Source: Enterobacter asburiae
GTDB taxonomy: Bacteria; Pseudomonadota; Gammaproteobacteria; Enterobacterales; Enterobacteriaceae
Assembly (NCBI GenBank): GCA_011754535.1
Contig: JAAQVN010000001.1
Location: 3,658,001 to 3,722,000 of the forward strand
Length of the DNA: 64,000 nt
Direction: 5' to 3'
Of this stretch, positions 55,035 to 63,803 are shown one piece after another; the stretch's first letter is position 1, and every line of letters starts with the position of its first letter. Position numbers and translations under genes: made by a program. Below the pieces are notes generated by a model. It saw only the letters and a list, made by a program, of their open reading frames with translations, had not been told where the DNA came from and made no database searches.

Positions 55035-55943
55035 TCATTTGTATAAAGAGTCTTCGCCTTCAGGACGCGTTTTGAACCTGCGATGCATCCACAGGTATTG
55101 CTCAGGAGCACGGAGAATTTCACGCTCGATGATCTTGTTCATATAAGCCGCTGCGGCGACCTTATCTTCCCCTGGATAACCTGCCAACGGATTGCTGATA
55201 TACATGTGATAACCTTTTTTATCGCTACGTCGAACCATGCTAAGTGTGATCAAGTGTGCACCAGCGAGTTTTGACAGAGCATACGTTCCGTTCGTCGTGG
55301 CTGCTTTTTTTACCGAGAAAAAAGGTGCAAAAACGCTTCCCTTAGACCCATAATCCTGGTCTGGTGCAAACCAAACGGCTTCACCTGCTTTTAGCGCATG
55401 AACAAAACCTGATAAATTACGTCGATTAATCATAGCCTTATTTGAACGCATACGCCCTTTTGTCTGTACCCATTCCATTAATGGATCATTGTGTGGGCGA
55501 TACGTTGCCATCATAGGATGGCATAACCCCATTATTCTTCCACACAACTCAAGGGACATAAAATGAATCCCGACAACCATTACTCCTCTTGTCGCACCGG
55601 TCAGGTTTTCAAGCCCTTCGACATCAAACCATTTTTTGACTCTCGCATCGCTCCAGAACCAGGCCATTCCTGTTTCCATCAGTCCCAGCCCGAGAGAAAC
55701 AAAGTTTTTATTGACCATCTGGCTCCGGGCAAACGGTGTCATCTCGGGAAAGCACAGTTCGATATTTCTAATCGCAATTCCTTCCCGGCGTTTCAGAAAG
55801 GGTCTGGATATTTTTCCAAGGCCTGAGCCCAGAGTATGTAAAACCGGGTAAGGAAGTTGAACGAGAAGCCACAGCAGACCCAAACCAGACCAGGTAAGCC
55901 AGTGGCGAGGATGAAGTAAATTATGAGTAAAAGTCTGTGCCAT
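55035..55943 (-). CDS. lpxP: LpxP-like lipid A acyltransferase (palmitoleoyl type)
   Basis: LpxL/LpxP enzymes transfer a secondary acyl chain to Kdo2-lipid IVA at the inner membrane; LpxP is the cold-induced palmitoleoyl enzyme. The 302-residue protein is close to E. coli LpxP throughout: LLHPRHWLTWSGLGLLWL membrane anchor, the catalytic HX4E motif in GIHFMSLELCGRIMG, RPHNDPLMEWVQTKGRMRSNKAM, and FAPDQDYG. It is intact, with AAGGA before the ATG. Its place in an ssrA island rather than a core locus suggests a mobile extra copy. A plain LpxL activity cannot be excluded. Confidence 0.87.
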   Translation of the reverse strand: MAQTFTHNLLHPRHWLTWSGLGLLWLLVQLPYPVLHTLGSGLGKISRPFLKRREGIAIRNIELCFPEMTPFARSQMVNKNFVSLGLGLMETGMAWFWSDARVKKWFDVEGLENLTGATRGVMVVGIHFMSLELCGRIMGLCHPMMATYRPHNDPLMEWVQTKGRMRSNKAMINRRNLSGFVHALKAGEAVWFAPDQDYGSKGSVFAPFFSVKKAATTNGTYALSKLAGAHLITLSMVRRSDKKGYHMYISNPLAGYPGEDKVAAAAYMNKIIEREILRAPEQYLWMHRRFKTRPEGEDSLYK

Positions 55944-56145
55944 AAATTTCCTTAATGCTAATGAAGGTTATAACGCAAAAGGAAAACAATGAAGCAATTT
56001 GTCTTTAGCGATACATTTTGTTTTAGACAATTTAAAGTCATCTAAATTCAGAAAAAAATAACTTTGCAATGACTGGTAAAGAATTTAAAGAGTCAGGAAT
56101 GAATTGTAAGCCAGCAAAGTTATTCTGTTATAAATCCATGTTTTA

Positions 56146-56418
56146 TCATTGATACTCAAGAAATTGTCTTCTTGATTCATCATCATCAAGGTACTCAAAA
56201 GAAAGAAGCCGAATTTTGGTAAGTTTATAAAACCACTCACAATCGTTTCGTTGAATAATTTCGCCTGGTTTGAAACATATCCCGGATGCCACCCGAATAA
56301 TCGCATATTTACCATTACTAAACCTGACCCGGTGAATACAGAAAGGTTGGCCAGCCTGCCCGTGACAGCTGTTCGACAGGATATGTCCTTCAATAAAAAC
56401 AGATTTTTTAGATTTCAT
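56146..56418 (-). CDS. Hypothetical 90-residue protein
   Basis: The ATG at 56418 (MKSKKSVFIEGHILSNS) has GAGG eight bases upstream; an ATG six bases earlier is in frame but too close. The chain is beta-like in the first 60 residues (FCIHRVRFSNGKYAIIRVASGICFKPGEII) with an acidic end (FEYLDDDESRRQFLEYQ). I do not recognise a family; the first part has the look of a small barrel or nucleic-acid-binding fold. It lies between the lpxP-like gene and the zinc-ribbon gene on the same strand. Confidence 0.5.
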   Translation of the reverse strand: MKSKKSVFIEGHILSNSCHGQAGQPFCIHRVRFSNGKYAIIRVASGICFKPGEIIQRNDCEWFYKLTKIRLLSFEYLDDDESRRQFLEYQ

Positions 56419-56497
56419 TATCATACCCTCGACAACTGCAGTACAGGAGGAACGTTGTCATTTTCCGACATCACTGACGTTACGTGGCAGAAGCCGT

Positions 56498-56674
56498 TCA
56501 GCCGCCGATACACCAGCATTCTGAAGGTCTGAACAACAGTCCGCAGGCAGGGCACTCAAGAACCGCATCTTTTCTTAGTTTACCTGCTTTCTGATCGGCT
56601 CTGTATGCGCATACCGGGCAGGCAACATGAACCGGTCTTTCTTTAAAATACCTGAGCCCATTTGTATAAGACAT
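56498..56674 (-). CDS. Small CPxC zinc-ribbon protein (YnfU-like), copy 1
   Basis: The ATG at 56674 gives 58 residues, MSYTNGLRYFKERPVHVACP and onward, with two knuckles CPVC (19-22) and CPAC (41-44), enough for one zinc ribbon, and two more Cys at the end (SECWCIGG). Similar small proteins in enterobacteria are named YnfU-like and often sit beside csp genes; the family name is my best recollection. A second, divergent copy flanks the other end of the glucan synthase gene. Role unknown. Confidence 0.65.
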   Translation of the reverse strand: MSYTNGLRYFKERPVHVACPVCAYRADQKAGKLRKDAVLECPACGLLFRPSECWCIGG

Positions 56675-56742
56675 AAATAATTCTCTGAGAAATATAGTAA
56701 TTATTATACGCTTTAATATAAAAATAACTGGCATAAGTTATG

Positions 56743-59700
56743 TTAAGTTGTGTCTGAATGAGGTTGACGTGTCCGTCCCGAAGAGTTGCTGAGCGTCAGG
56801 AGCACCAGTTTAACCGGATCTTCTTCAGCAACCAGGACCGTCAACTCGCTGTCTATACCACTCTCACGATGGGCAAAAACGCTGTAGCCAAAACCATGGC
56901 GGGTCAGGTAATCACCGTGTCCGCGAACAGGTAAAGCCGTCGGCGACCAGCACTCCCCGCTCTCTTCATCGCGCAGGTAAAATGCCTCGCCGCTGCGATC
57001 GCTCACCGGATCGTTCTCCCACGGCGTCAACCGGTATTCATGGGCATTCTCATACCAGGTATAGGCCTGCCCTGCCTCTGAGATCACACTGCCAAAACGA
57101 GAATTTGCCAGTATGTTCGACCAGGGAGCCGGTGTAAGCGCATTTTCCCGAAGGACGATCTGATACTCCCGCCCATCCTGAGAAAATCCACCGTACCCAT
57201 TGAAATGGCATAACTGACTGGTATCAGGGCTCCAGTCCGTATGTTGATTACGCTCGCGCACAGCACGCGGAATGAATGCCCTTGCCGGCGATTTCAGGGT
57301 ATGAATACGCTGGTTAAGCTGCTCATTAATACCCCCTGCGCGGTCATCAAGATAAAGACAGGCCACGCTCATCAAAAGCAACTTATCCTCAGCGGAGAGA
57401 TGCTCACCGTTCCGGACAAAAAGCCCGCCCTTTTTATCCAGCAGACTGGCTTCAGACCCGGCATAAATTAACTCCATAATCTGATTTTGTAATCCCTGCT
57501 GGTAGCCGCCGGGGCTGTTATTCAGAATAACCAAATCAACATCCAACCCTTTCTGTCTCCAGTAACGGTGTGCCTGAATCAGTGTGGTCACTGAGGTGAT
57601 ACTTTCCTCGCTGGTTATACTCAGCAGCACTATCGGCAGATCCCCTGAAATTGCCCAGCCCCACAGTCCGGACTGGCCACGCCGGTTGCGGCCTATCGCC
57701 TGGCCTTCGGCGCGCAGCTCCTGGACAGGGTAAAGCACAGCGCTGGCGAGACTATTGAACAACGTGGCATCATCTTCACTGGCGTTCATCTGGCGCAATA
57801 CCACCAGACTGTGAGACCAGGCCAGTTCAAAGACGCGATCGGCGATAGGGTAATCGCGATATTTCTCCAGCAACGCCAGGCTCTGCTGACGGGTCTCGCT
57901 GATGCCATAAATGATATCAATCGTAACCGGCTGCCCTGGCTGCAGAATGATGGCGTTGCGAATTGCCAGTATCGGATCCAGCACCGAGCCCGACGTGTTG
58001 CCTAGCATCCCTCCCGTCTCTATTGCCTGTGCATTCGCAGGGTTTCTGCCACGTCCAATAAACCTTGCCCTGTCCGTTTCAAACGACACGTTATGTCGGT
58101 TATCGCCGTGCACCACCATCATGTGAAACAGGCAAGGGCCCGGTTCATCCGGTGAGCGCGGGCGCCGGTGGCAAAGAATAGCGTCACGCTCAGGAGCCAG
58201 CTCAGTCTGAATAAACAAATTGCTGAATGCCGGGTGTGCCAGATCGCTGGCATCAGGTGCCAGTACCACTTCAGCATAGGTTGTCAGCTCCAGAGAGCGA
58301 GGCTTACGACCACGATGAATCAGTGTGAGCCGTCGCAATTCAACATCATCCTCAGGAGAGATCACCACCTGAGTTTTGACGCTGAGTCCCCCTAAGCTGC
58401 GTCTGAATTCTGCCCCCGCATCGGTGAACAACACTTCCTCGTCTTGTCCGCTGGTGTAGCCTGTTGGTTGCCAGGTATTGCTCCACACATCTCCCGTCTG
58501 GGTATCGCGGATGTAGCAGAATGCTCCCCAGTTATCACGGGTGGTATCACTGCGCCAGCGCGTTAGTGCAATATCATTCCAGCGACTGTAACCACCGCCG
58601 CCCGCGGTCAACATCAGATGATAATGGCCGTTGGACAGGAGTTGAATATCCGGGGCGGGGGTATCCACGCTATAGAAAATACGGGGTGCATAGCGAACGG
58701 GTTTGACCATGCCCTCATGAGATTCAAAATGACGGCGCGGACTGTACAGATCGACCGCATCCGGCACACGCTCCTGTAACAGCAGGCTCGCTGACCGGAA
58801 TACCGTGCTGGACATAAAGCGTTCAGTCATGGGGGCGTCAAGCAGCACATGAGCCAGCGCCTGAAATGCCATACCCTGGTGATGCGCCATCCAGGACTGT
58901 ACCACCGCATAGAGCTGACCGGTTGCAAGACGTGAGGGGGTATAGTCCAGCGCTTCATAAAAACCGTATTCTCCGCGTGCACCATTTTTTTGCAGCCTGA
59001 ACAGGTTCTCACAGGCTCTCTGTGGGGAAACCATCAGCGCCAGCAGCGTGGCGTAAGGAGCAACAACCATGTCATCGGCAAGTCCCCTGCGTAGACCGAG
59101 CCCCGGTACGCCAAATGCCTGATACTGATAATTATGCTGAACATCAAAAGCATGATAGCCAGACTCTGAAACACCCCATGGTACCCCGCGTTCTTTCCCC
59201 CAGTGAATCTGGCGCATAACCGCCGACTGACTCATTTCATCGAGCAGGCTGCCGGGCCAGGTGGGCATCACCAGATTCGGCATCAGATATTCAAACATGG
59301 ATCCGCTCCATGACATCAGGGCAGTTTCATTATCAATCGTGGTAAACAATCGACCCAGCGCGTACCAGCTTTTAAGAGGCAGCTGATTAGTCGCAATGGC
59401 AAGAAAACTGGTCAGGCGGATTTCAGACGGCAGGAGATCGTAGTGGCTCTTGTCAGGCATATTGGTGTCACAGTTATAACCGACGCTGAGCAGACTGGTT
59501 GCTTCACTGTACAGAAAGGCGAAATCCATCCGGGCATGCTCATCCAGCCGCTGTTCCAGCTCGGTGATAATATTGAGTCGCATTCGGGCCTGCTCCGCCA
59601 CTGACGCCGGAGGCGTTCCTGTACCGGTTAATGTCGGACGGGCAAGCTCGCTCAGCGTCGGCAGCGTCTGTTCATTCCAGGATGCAGGCAACCAGCCAAG

Positions 59701-62700
59701 CAACAGAGACCACTCATGGCAAAGCTGAACCAGTTGATGCTCCAGATATCCAGCCCAGCGCATCTGAAGAGGAGATCCCTGATGACATGCGCTGGTCAGA
59801 TGGTTGCACTGGGTGCGCATGCTTTTCAGTTCGCTGAAAAGCGCCTGCGGAGAGAGCGACACCGCGTTCAGGCAATGCTTGCGCAGCAGTCTCAGGCTGT
59901 CAGGTGGGTTCTTACCCCACTGTTTTTCCAGAATATCCAGCGTATCGTTCAGTCCTGCCAGTATCTGTTGGTTGCTTAAAACAGGCTGATGACGCATGGC
60001 GGACAGGCCTGCACGCAGGGTCAATAAATGCCCGGCCATATTGCCGCTGTCGACGCTGGAGATATAGCGTGGACTTAGGGGGACCAGCGTACGGGTGTCA
60101 TACCAGTTGTAGAGATGGCCCCGGTAGTGCTCCATTTTATCCATCGTGTCGAGCGTGAGCGACACGCGCCGGAGCACCTCTCCGCCAGGCAGGTAGCCAA
60201 AGTCCCATGCCGTCAGGTTAGCCATAAGTGAAAGACCAATATTGGTAGGAGAAGTTCGGTGTGCCACCGTCGGTTGTGGTATTTCCTGATAATTATCAGG
60301 CGGAAGCCAGTTCTCTTTTGCTGTGGCAAATGTTTCAAAAAAAGCCCAGATTTCACGGCTTGTCTGGCGTAACAGCTGTTTTTGTTCCTGATTAGGCGAA
60401 AAAAACTTACGCACGGGCTGGCGACTCAGCCAGCTCATCAGCAGCGGTGCCACACACCATACCAAACCGATCGGTAACGCAATCCCCAGCAGCTGTGGGG
60501 CAAATTGTCCGGTCAGTATTGTCAGCGCCACGCCACCGGCAACGTTCAGCCACATCGCCTGATAAAAACGTGCAACAGTGGGTCTGGCCTGACTGCTGTC
60601 CTGGCTGTGGCTGACCCACTGGCTGAGGTGACGCCTGCTTATCCCCAGTCGCCATAGCGTCACGGCGATCGCTTTCAGCGAATATCCGGCTTCGTGCGGC
60701 AGTATCGCAAAATTAAGGCTGATACCTGACAGACGCTTAAGCGCGCCCGCCCCCACCAGTAACAGATGCGGCTTCACGCGGCGACGCAGGGGTTTATGCA
60801 GAAGGTCGTGGCTAATGCAGAGGATGGCTGGCAGCAGCCATATCAGCAACAGTATGCCCAGCCAGTAAACCGGATTGGGTACCCAAAGCAGAGTGAAGAA
60901 CAGCAATACCAGTAAGGAGGGGGCGACCAGACTGCGACGTAGATTATCGAGTAATTTCCAGTAAGAAAGCGCGGTCAGCGGATTCCTGACCCGGGTTCCA
61001 TCGGCTTTTCTGACGCGTGGTTTTAGCCAGTTAAGCAGTTGCCAGTCACCCCGGATCCAGCGTGAACGTCGTGCAACATCCGACAGATAATTATTAGGGT
61101 ACTGTTCGTACAGTAACACCTCGCTCAGCAGACCCGAACGTGCATAGCATCCTTCAAGCAGATCGTGGCTGAGTACCAGATTTTCCGGGCAGATGTTGGT
61201 AGTGGCCTGCATAAAAATATCAACATCGTAAATCCCTTTGCCCACAAACGAGCCTTCCCCAAAGAGATCTTGATAAATATCCGAAGACATCATCGAATAA
61301 GGGTTATTGCCCGGTACGCTGCTGCGCAGGGCTGCGTAACGCCCCTGACCGTTGCGTGGTATCTCCTCCGCAAGACCGGGCTGTAAAATACCGAATCCTT
61401 TGACAACCCTCTGGCGTACCGGATCATACTCAGGCGTATTCAGCGGATGCGCCATCGTCGCGACGAGTTTGTATGCCGTATCGCGCGGGAGCACCGTATC
61501 GCTGTCCAGGGTAATAACGTATTTTATGTGACCCGGTAAAAGGTGGGCAGGCATCTCTGCAACGCTGACGAATTGCGTTCCGGGATGGCGCAACCAGCTG
61601 TTCAGTAACGCCAGTTTTCCCCGCTTGCGTTCATAGCCCATCCACGCTCCTTCCGAGGGGTTCCATTCAGGCTGGCGATGTAACAGATAAAAACGTGGTC
61701 GGCCGGAGGGGTAGCGGCGATTAAGCGCCTGCGTATCGGCGATAGCCTGTCTGAGCAGCGCGTGACTTTCCGGCGAGGGTTCATTTTCAGAATCAGCAAA
61801 ATCAGTGAGCAGCGCGAACCTGAGATTTTCGTTTTCATTCCCCAACCAGCAGACTTCAAGGCTGGTGAGGAGCTGGCTGAAACTTTCGTGGCTGGTCAAC
61901 ATGCAGGGAATGACTAACATGGTGGCACTGTCAGCGGGAATACCGGCTGAAAAATCCATCCCCGGCAAGGGGCGAGGAACGCGAAAACGGGTGGTTGCAT
62001 CACTGAGCAAATCGCTCATTAACTGAGTTAATGCGATAATCAGAGGTAATATCACCGCGATCAATAGCCAGTCTGCGCCCTGCATGGCGGTTTCGTGCAA
62101 TATTGCTGCGGTCGCTGCGGTTGTCAGCAACGCCAGGCTTCCAAGCCATGACAGCAGGGTTATTCTGTTGAAACTGTGCCGCAAGCGTATGAGCCTTGAG
62201 GCGTCTGCCAGGAGATGAATATCCAGCGCCTGTCGACCTTCGCCCGCAAGATAATAACCAACATGATGTTCCGGTGTATCGGGCGCTTTTTCCTCTGAAA
62301 GCGCCAGCACCTTCTCAGCAACCTCAGGCTCGCTGAGACCGCTGTCCCTGGCCAGAACCTCAACTACGTGCCGGTAATGATCCCGGGTATTGAAGTGCAT
62401 CCGGGGATAGATGCCGGCAGGATCATTGCGTAATGCCTGTTCGACAACGCTTATCGTTTCGGCGAAATCAGCCCAGTCCGTTTCACTCAATAAACGCAGG
62501 CCCGCGATGCTGTTACTGACGGACAGCTGGCTGGCGGCAAGCTGCTGATTGAAACTATGTATGAGAACGTCAGTGGTGATCCCCTGTTCCCGAAGGCACT
62601 GATCAACCCAGGTCAGAGGTAACGACAGCGCGTTGCCATGCCCCTGCAGGCGCCGCACCAGCTCTGCGACAAACGCACTGGTTAACGGAGGTCGGGAGCG

Positions 62701-63402
62701 CGCCATATCGGCAACCACCATGATTAAATCACCAGGCGCACTCTCTGCGCATTCGACAATCCTTGTTATCCACGTATCAGCAAGGTTTCTGTCCTGCTGC
62801 GCTTTTATCACTTCCACACTGATACGACGAAGATTTTCAATCAGCGCAAGGCGCAGCATTCCCGGTAACGCCCAGACTTCACCCAGCGTCAGCGGCGTCA
62901 CCTGTTGATAGGCAGTGAGATAGCTGGTCAGGCTGGCGGCATCCCAGCGGCCATCGCCGTGAGCAATGGCCTCAGATGCAATATGATAAATTCGTGGGCA
63001 ATTCAACGGCGATACAAGCGACGGAAGACCTTTGCCAAAGCTTTTCGGCAGATGCTGGCGGACAGTGCGGATTTGTTCCTCAATCAGATAATAATTGTCC
63101 AGCAGCCATTCACCGGCGGGCATGATACTGGTCTTTTTACCCGAGTTAAGCTCATAGCAGTTTTGGGTAATGACGGCCTCATTGTCGCCAAGCCGTTTCA
63201 GAAGATAATAAGGATGCCTATCCGGTGATACTTTATGAGTCCGCGCCAGCTTCTGGCCGTAGCGTTCCATCTGGACGGTCGAAAAGAGTTCTGACCGCGG
63301 CGAGCTTTCACCGGCAGGATCGTTCGCCGAAAACGTTATGTTTTCGGCAGCATTCATCGGAATACGGGAGCGGTTAAACCACGCTCTGGGGATCATTTTC
63401 AT
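56743..63402 (-). CDS. Cyclic beta-1,2-glucan synthase, C-terminally truncated
   Basis: NdvB/ChvB/Cgs-type inner-membrane enzyme that makes periplasmic cyclic glucans. Order in 2219 residues: N-terminal region; membrane segments near 415-465; GT84 glycosyltransferase with DSD (about 632) and RSRWIRGDWQ (about 781); membrane segments near 825-990; glycoamylase-like domain (about 1080-1530, GVSESGYHAFD); first GH94-type beta-sandwich (about 1570-1800); start of a second (about 2070-2219). Full-length Cgs proteins have about 2800-2900 residues. This one ends at LLTLSNSSGRTRQ followed by eight unrelated residues, so the GH94 phosphorylase barrel that sets ring size is missing. Confidence 0.88.
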   Translation of the reverse strand: MKMIPRAWFNRSRIPMNAAENITFSANDPAGESSPRSELFSTVQMERYGQKLARTHKVSPDRHPYYLLKRLGDNEAVITQNCYELNSGKKTSIMPAGEWLLDNYYLIEEQIRTVRQHLPKSFGKGLPSLVSPLNCPRIYHIASEAIAHGDGRWDAASLTSYLTAYQQVTPLTLGEVWALPGMLRLALIENLRRISVEVIKAQQDRNLADTWITRIVECAESAPGDLIMVVADMARSRPPLTSAFVAELVRRLQGHGNALSLPLTWVDQCLREQGITTDVLIHSFNQQLAASQLSVSNSIAGLRLLSETDWADFAETISVVEQALRNDPAGIYPRMHFNTRDHYRHVVEVLARDSGLSEPEVAEKVLALSEEKAPDTPEHHVGYYLAGEGRQALDIHLLADASRLIRLRHSFNRITLLSWLGSLALLTTAATAAILHETAMQGADWLLIAVILPLIIALTQLMSDLLSDATTRFRVPRPLPGMDFSAGIPADSATMLVIPCMLTSHESFSQLLTSLEVCWLGNENENLRFALLTDFADSENEPSPESHALLRQAIADTQALNRRYPSGRPRFYLLHRQPEWNPSEGAWMGYERKRGKLALLNSWLRHPGTQFVSVAEMPAHLLPGHIKYVITLDSDTVLPRDTAYKLVATMAHPLNTPEYDPVRQRVVKGFGILQPGLAEEIPRNGQGRYAALRSSVPGNNPYSMMSSDIYQDLFGEGSFVGKGIYDVDIFMQATTNICPENLVLSHDLLEGCYARSGLLSEVLLYEQYPNNYLSDVARRSRWIRGDWQLLNWLKPRVRKADGTRVRNPLTALSYWKLLDNLRRSLVAPSLLVLLFFTLLWVPNPVYWLGILLLIWLLPAILCISHDLLHKPLRRRVKPHLLLVGAGALKRLSGISLNFAILPHEAGYSLKAIAVTLWRLGISRRHLSQWVSHSQDSSQARPTVARFYQAMWLNVAGGVALTILTGQFAPQLLGIALPIGLVWCVAPLLMSWLSRQPVRKFFSPNQEQKQLLRQTSREIWAFFETFATAKENWLPPDNYQEIPQPTVAHRTSPTNIGLSLMANLTAWDFGYLPGGEVLRRVSLTLDTMDKMEHYRGHLYNWYDTRTLVPLSPRYISSVDSGNMAGHLLTLRAGLSAMRHQPVLSNQQILAGLNDTLDILEKQWGKNPPDSLRLLRKHCLNAVSLSPQALFSELKSMRTQCNHLTSACHQGSPLQMRWAGYLEHQLVQLCHEWSLLLGWLPASWNEQTLPTLSELARPTLTGTGTPPASVAEQARMRLNIITELEQRLDEHARMDFAFLYSEATSLLSVGYNCDTNMPDKSHYDLLPSEIRLTSFLAIATNQLPLKSWYALGRLFTTIDNETALMSWSGSMFEYLMPNLVMPTWPGSLLDEMSQSAVMRQIHWGKERGVPWGVSESGYHAFDVQHNYQYQAFGVPGLGLRRGLADDMVVAPYATLLALMVSPQRACENLFRLQKNGARGEYGFYEALDYTPSRLATGQLYAVVQSWMAHHQGMAFQALAHVLLDAPMTERFMSSTVFRSASLLLQERVPDAVDLYSPRRHFESHEGMVKPVRYAPRIFYSVDTPAPDIQLLSNGHYHLMLTAGGGGYSRWNDIALTRWRSDTTRDNWGAFCYIRDTQTGDVWSNTWQPTGYTSGQDEEVLFTDAGAEFRRSLGGLSVKTQVVISPEDDVELRRLTLIHRGRKPRSLELTTYAEVVLAPDASDLAHPAFSNLFIQTELAPERDAILCHRRPRSPDEPGPCLFHMMVVHGDNRHNVSFETDRARFIGRGRNPANAQAIETGGMLGNTSGSVLDPILAIRNAIILQPGQPVTIDIIYGISETRQQSLALLEKYRDYPIADRVFELAWSHSLVVLRQMNASEDDATLFNSLASAVLYPVQELRAEGQAIGRNRRGQSGLWGWAISGDLPIVLLSITSEESITSVTTLIQAHRYWRQKGLDVDLVILNNSPGGYQQGLQNQIMELIYAGSEASLLDKKGGLFVRNGEHLSAEDKLLLMSVACLYLDDRAGGINEQLNQRIHTLKSPARAFIPRAVRERNQHTDWSPDTSQLCHFNGYGGFSQDGREYQIVLRENALTPAPWSNILANSRFGSVISEAGQAYTWYENAHEYRLTPWENDPVSDRSGEAFYLRDEESGECWSPTALPVRGHGDYLTRHGFGYSVFAHRESGIDSELTVLVAEEDPVKLVLLTLSNSSGRTRQPHSDTT

Positions 63403-63557
63403 AGCATTGCTCTGATGCGACGTTAGCGCGCAGGAGCAGTTGCGAAATCAGTTCAGAAACGTTCTCTCAGGATGGGCGTCAGGCATCAGGGATTTAACAG
63501 CTGCCGGAATCTAACATAAGTATAGGACATGAGCTCTGTTCTGCGGTTTTGGTCGAG
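63403..63557 (-). other. Upstream region of the glucan synthase gene
   Basis: 155 bases between the zinc-ribbon stop and the glucan synthase ATG. No strong ribosome site is seen before the ATG at 63402 (an in-frame ATG 15 codons later is an alternative), and I see no clear terminator or promoter. Confidence 0.35.
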
Positions 63558-63722
63558 CTAGCGTCGGGAGATAAACAGAGCCTTACATCCGGGGCAAAGC
63601 ATGGTCTGGTTGAGCCGGATTTTTGACAACGGTTGTACTGATTTTAAGCCACAAACAGGACAGGCAGCAGTGGCAGTAGACGCACTGCTGAAGAATTTCA
63701 TTGCGTAATTGATAACAGACAT
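63558..63722 (-). CDS. Small CPxC zinc-ribbon protein (YnfU-like), copy 2
   Basis: 54 residues from the ATG at 63722 (MSVINYAMKFFSSASTATAA), with AAGG about nine bases upstream; an ATG two codons earlier is too close to it. Knuckles CPVC (21-24) and CPGC (43-46) form one predicted zinc ribbon; the end ALFISRR is basic. It lies downstream of a CspF/CspH-type gene on the same strand, the usual neighbourhood of this family. Confidence 0.7.
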   Translation of the reverse strand: MSVINYAMKFFSSASTATAACPVCGLKSVQPLSKIRLNQTMLCPGCKALFISRR

Positions 63723-63803
63723 AACCATTAACCTTTCAATGAATGAGCTTCACCGTACCACATGTGGTTAAGTTTTAATCTATCTATTTTGACACACTGA
63801 AAA

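Noticed and set aside
56743..56764. Frameshift as explanation for the short glucan synthase
   Set aside because: No other frame after 56760 continues the GH94 sequence; the downstream DNA is AT-rich and unrelated, so a single indel cannot restore the protein.
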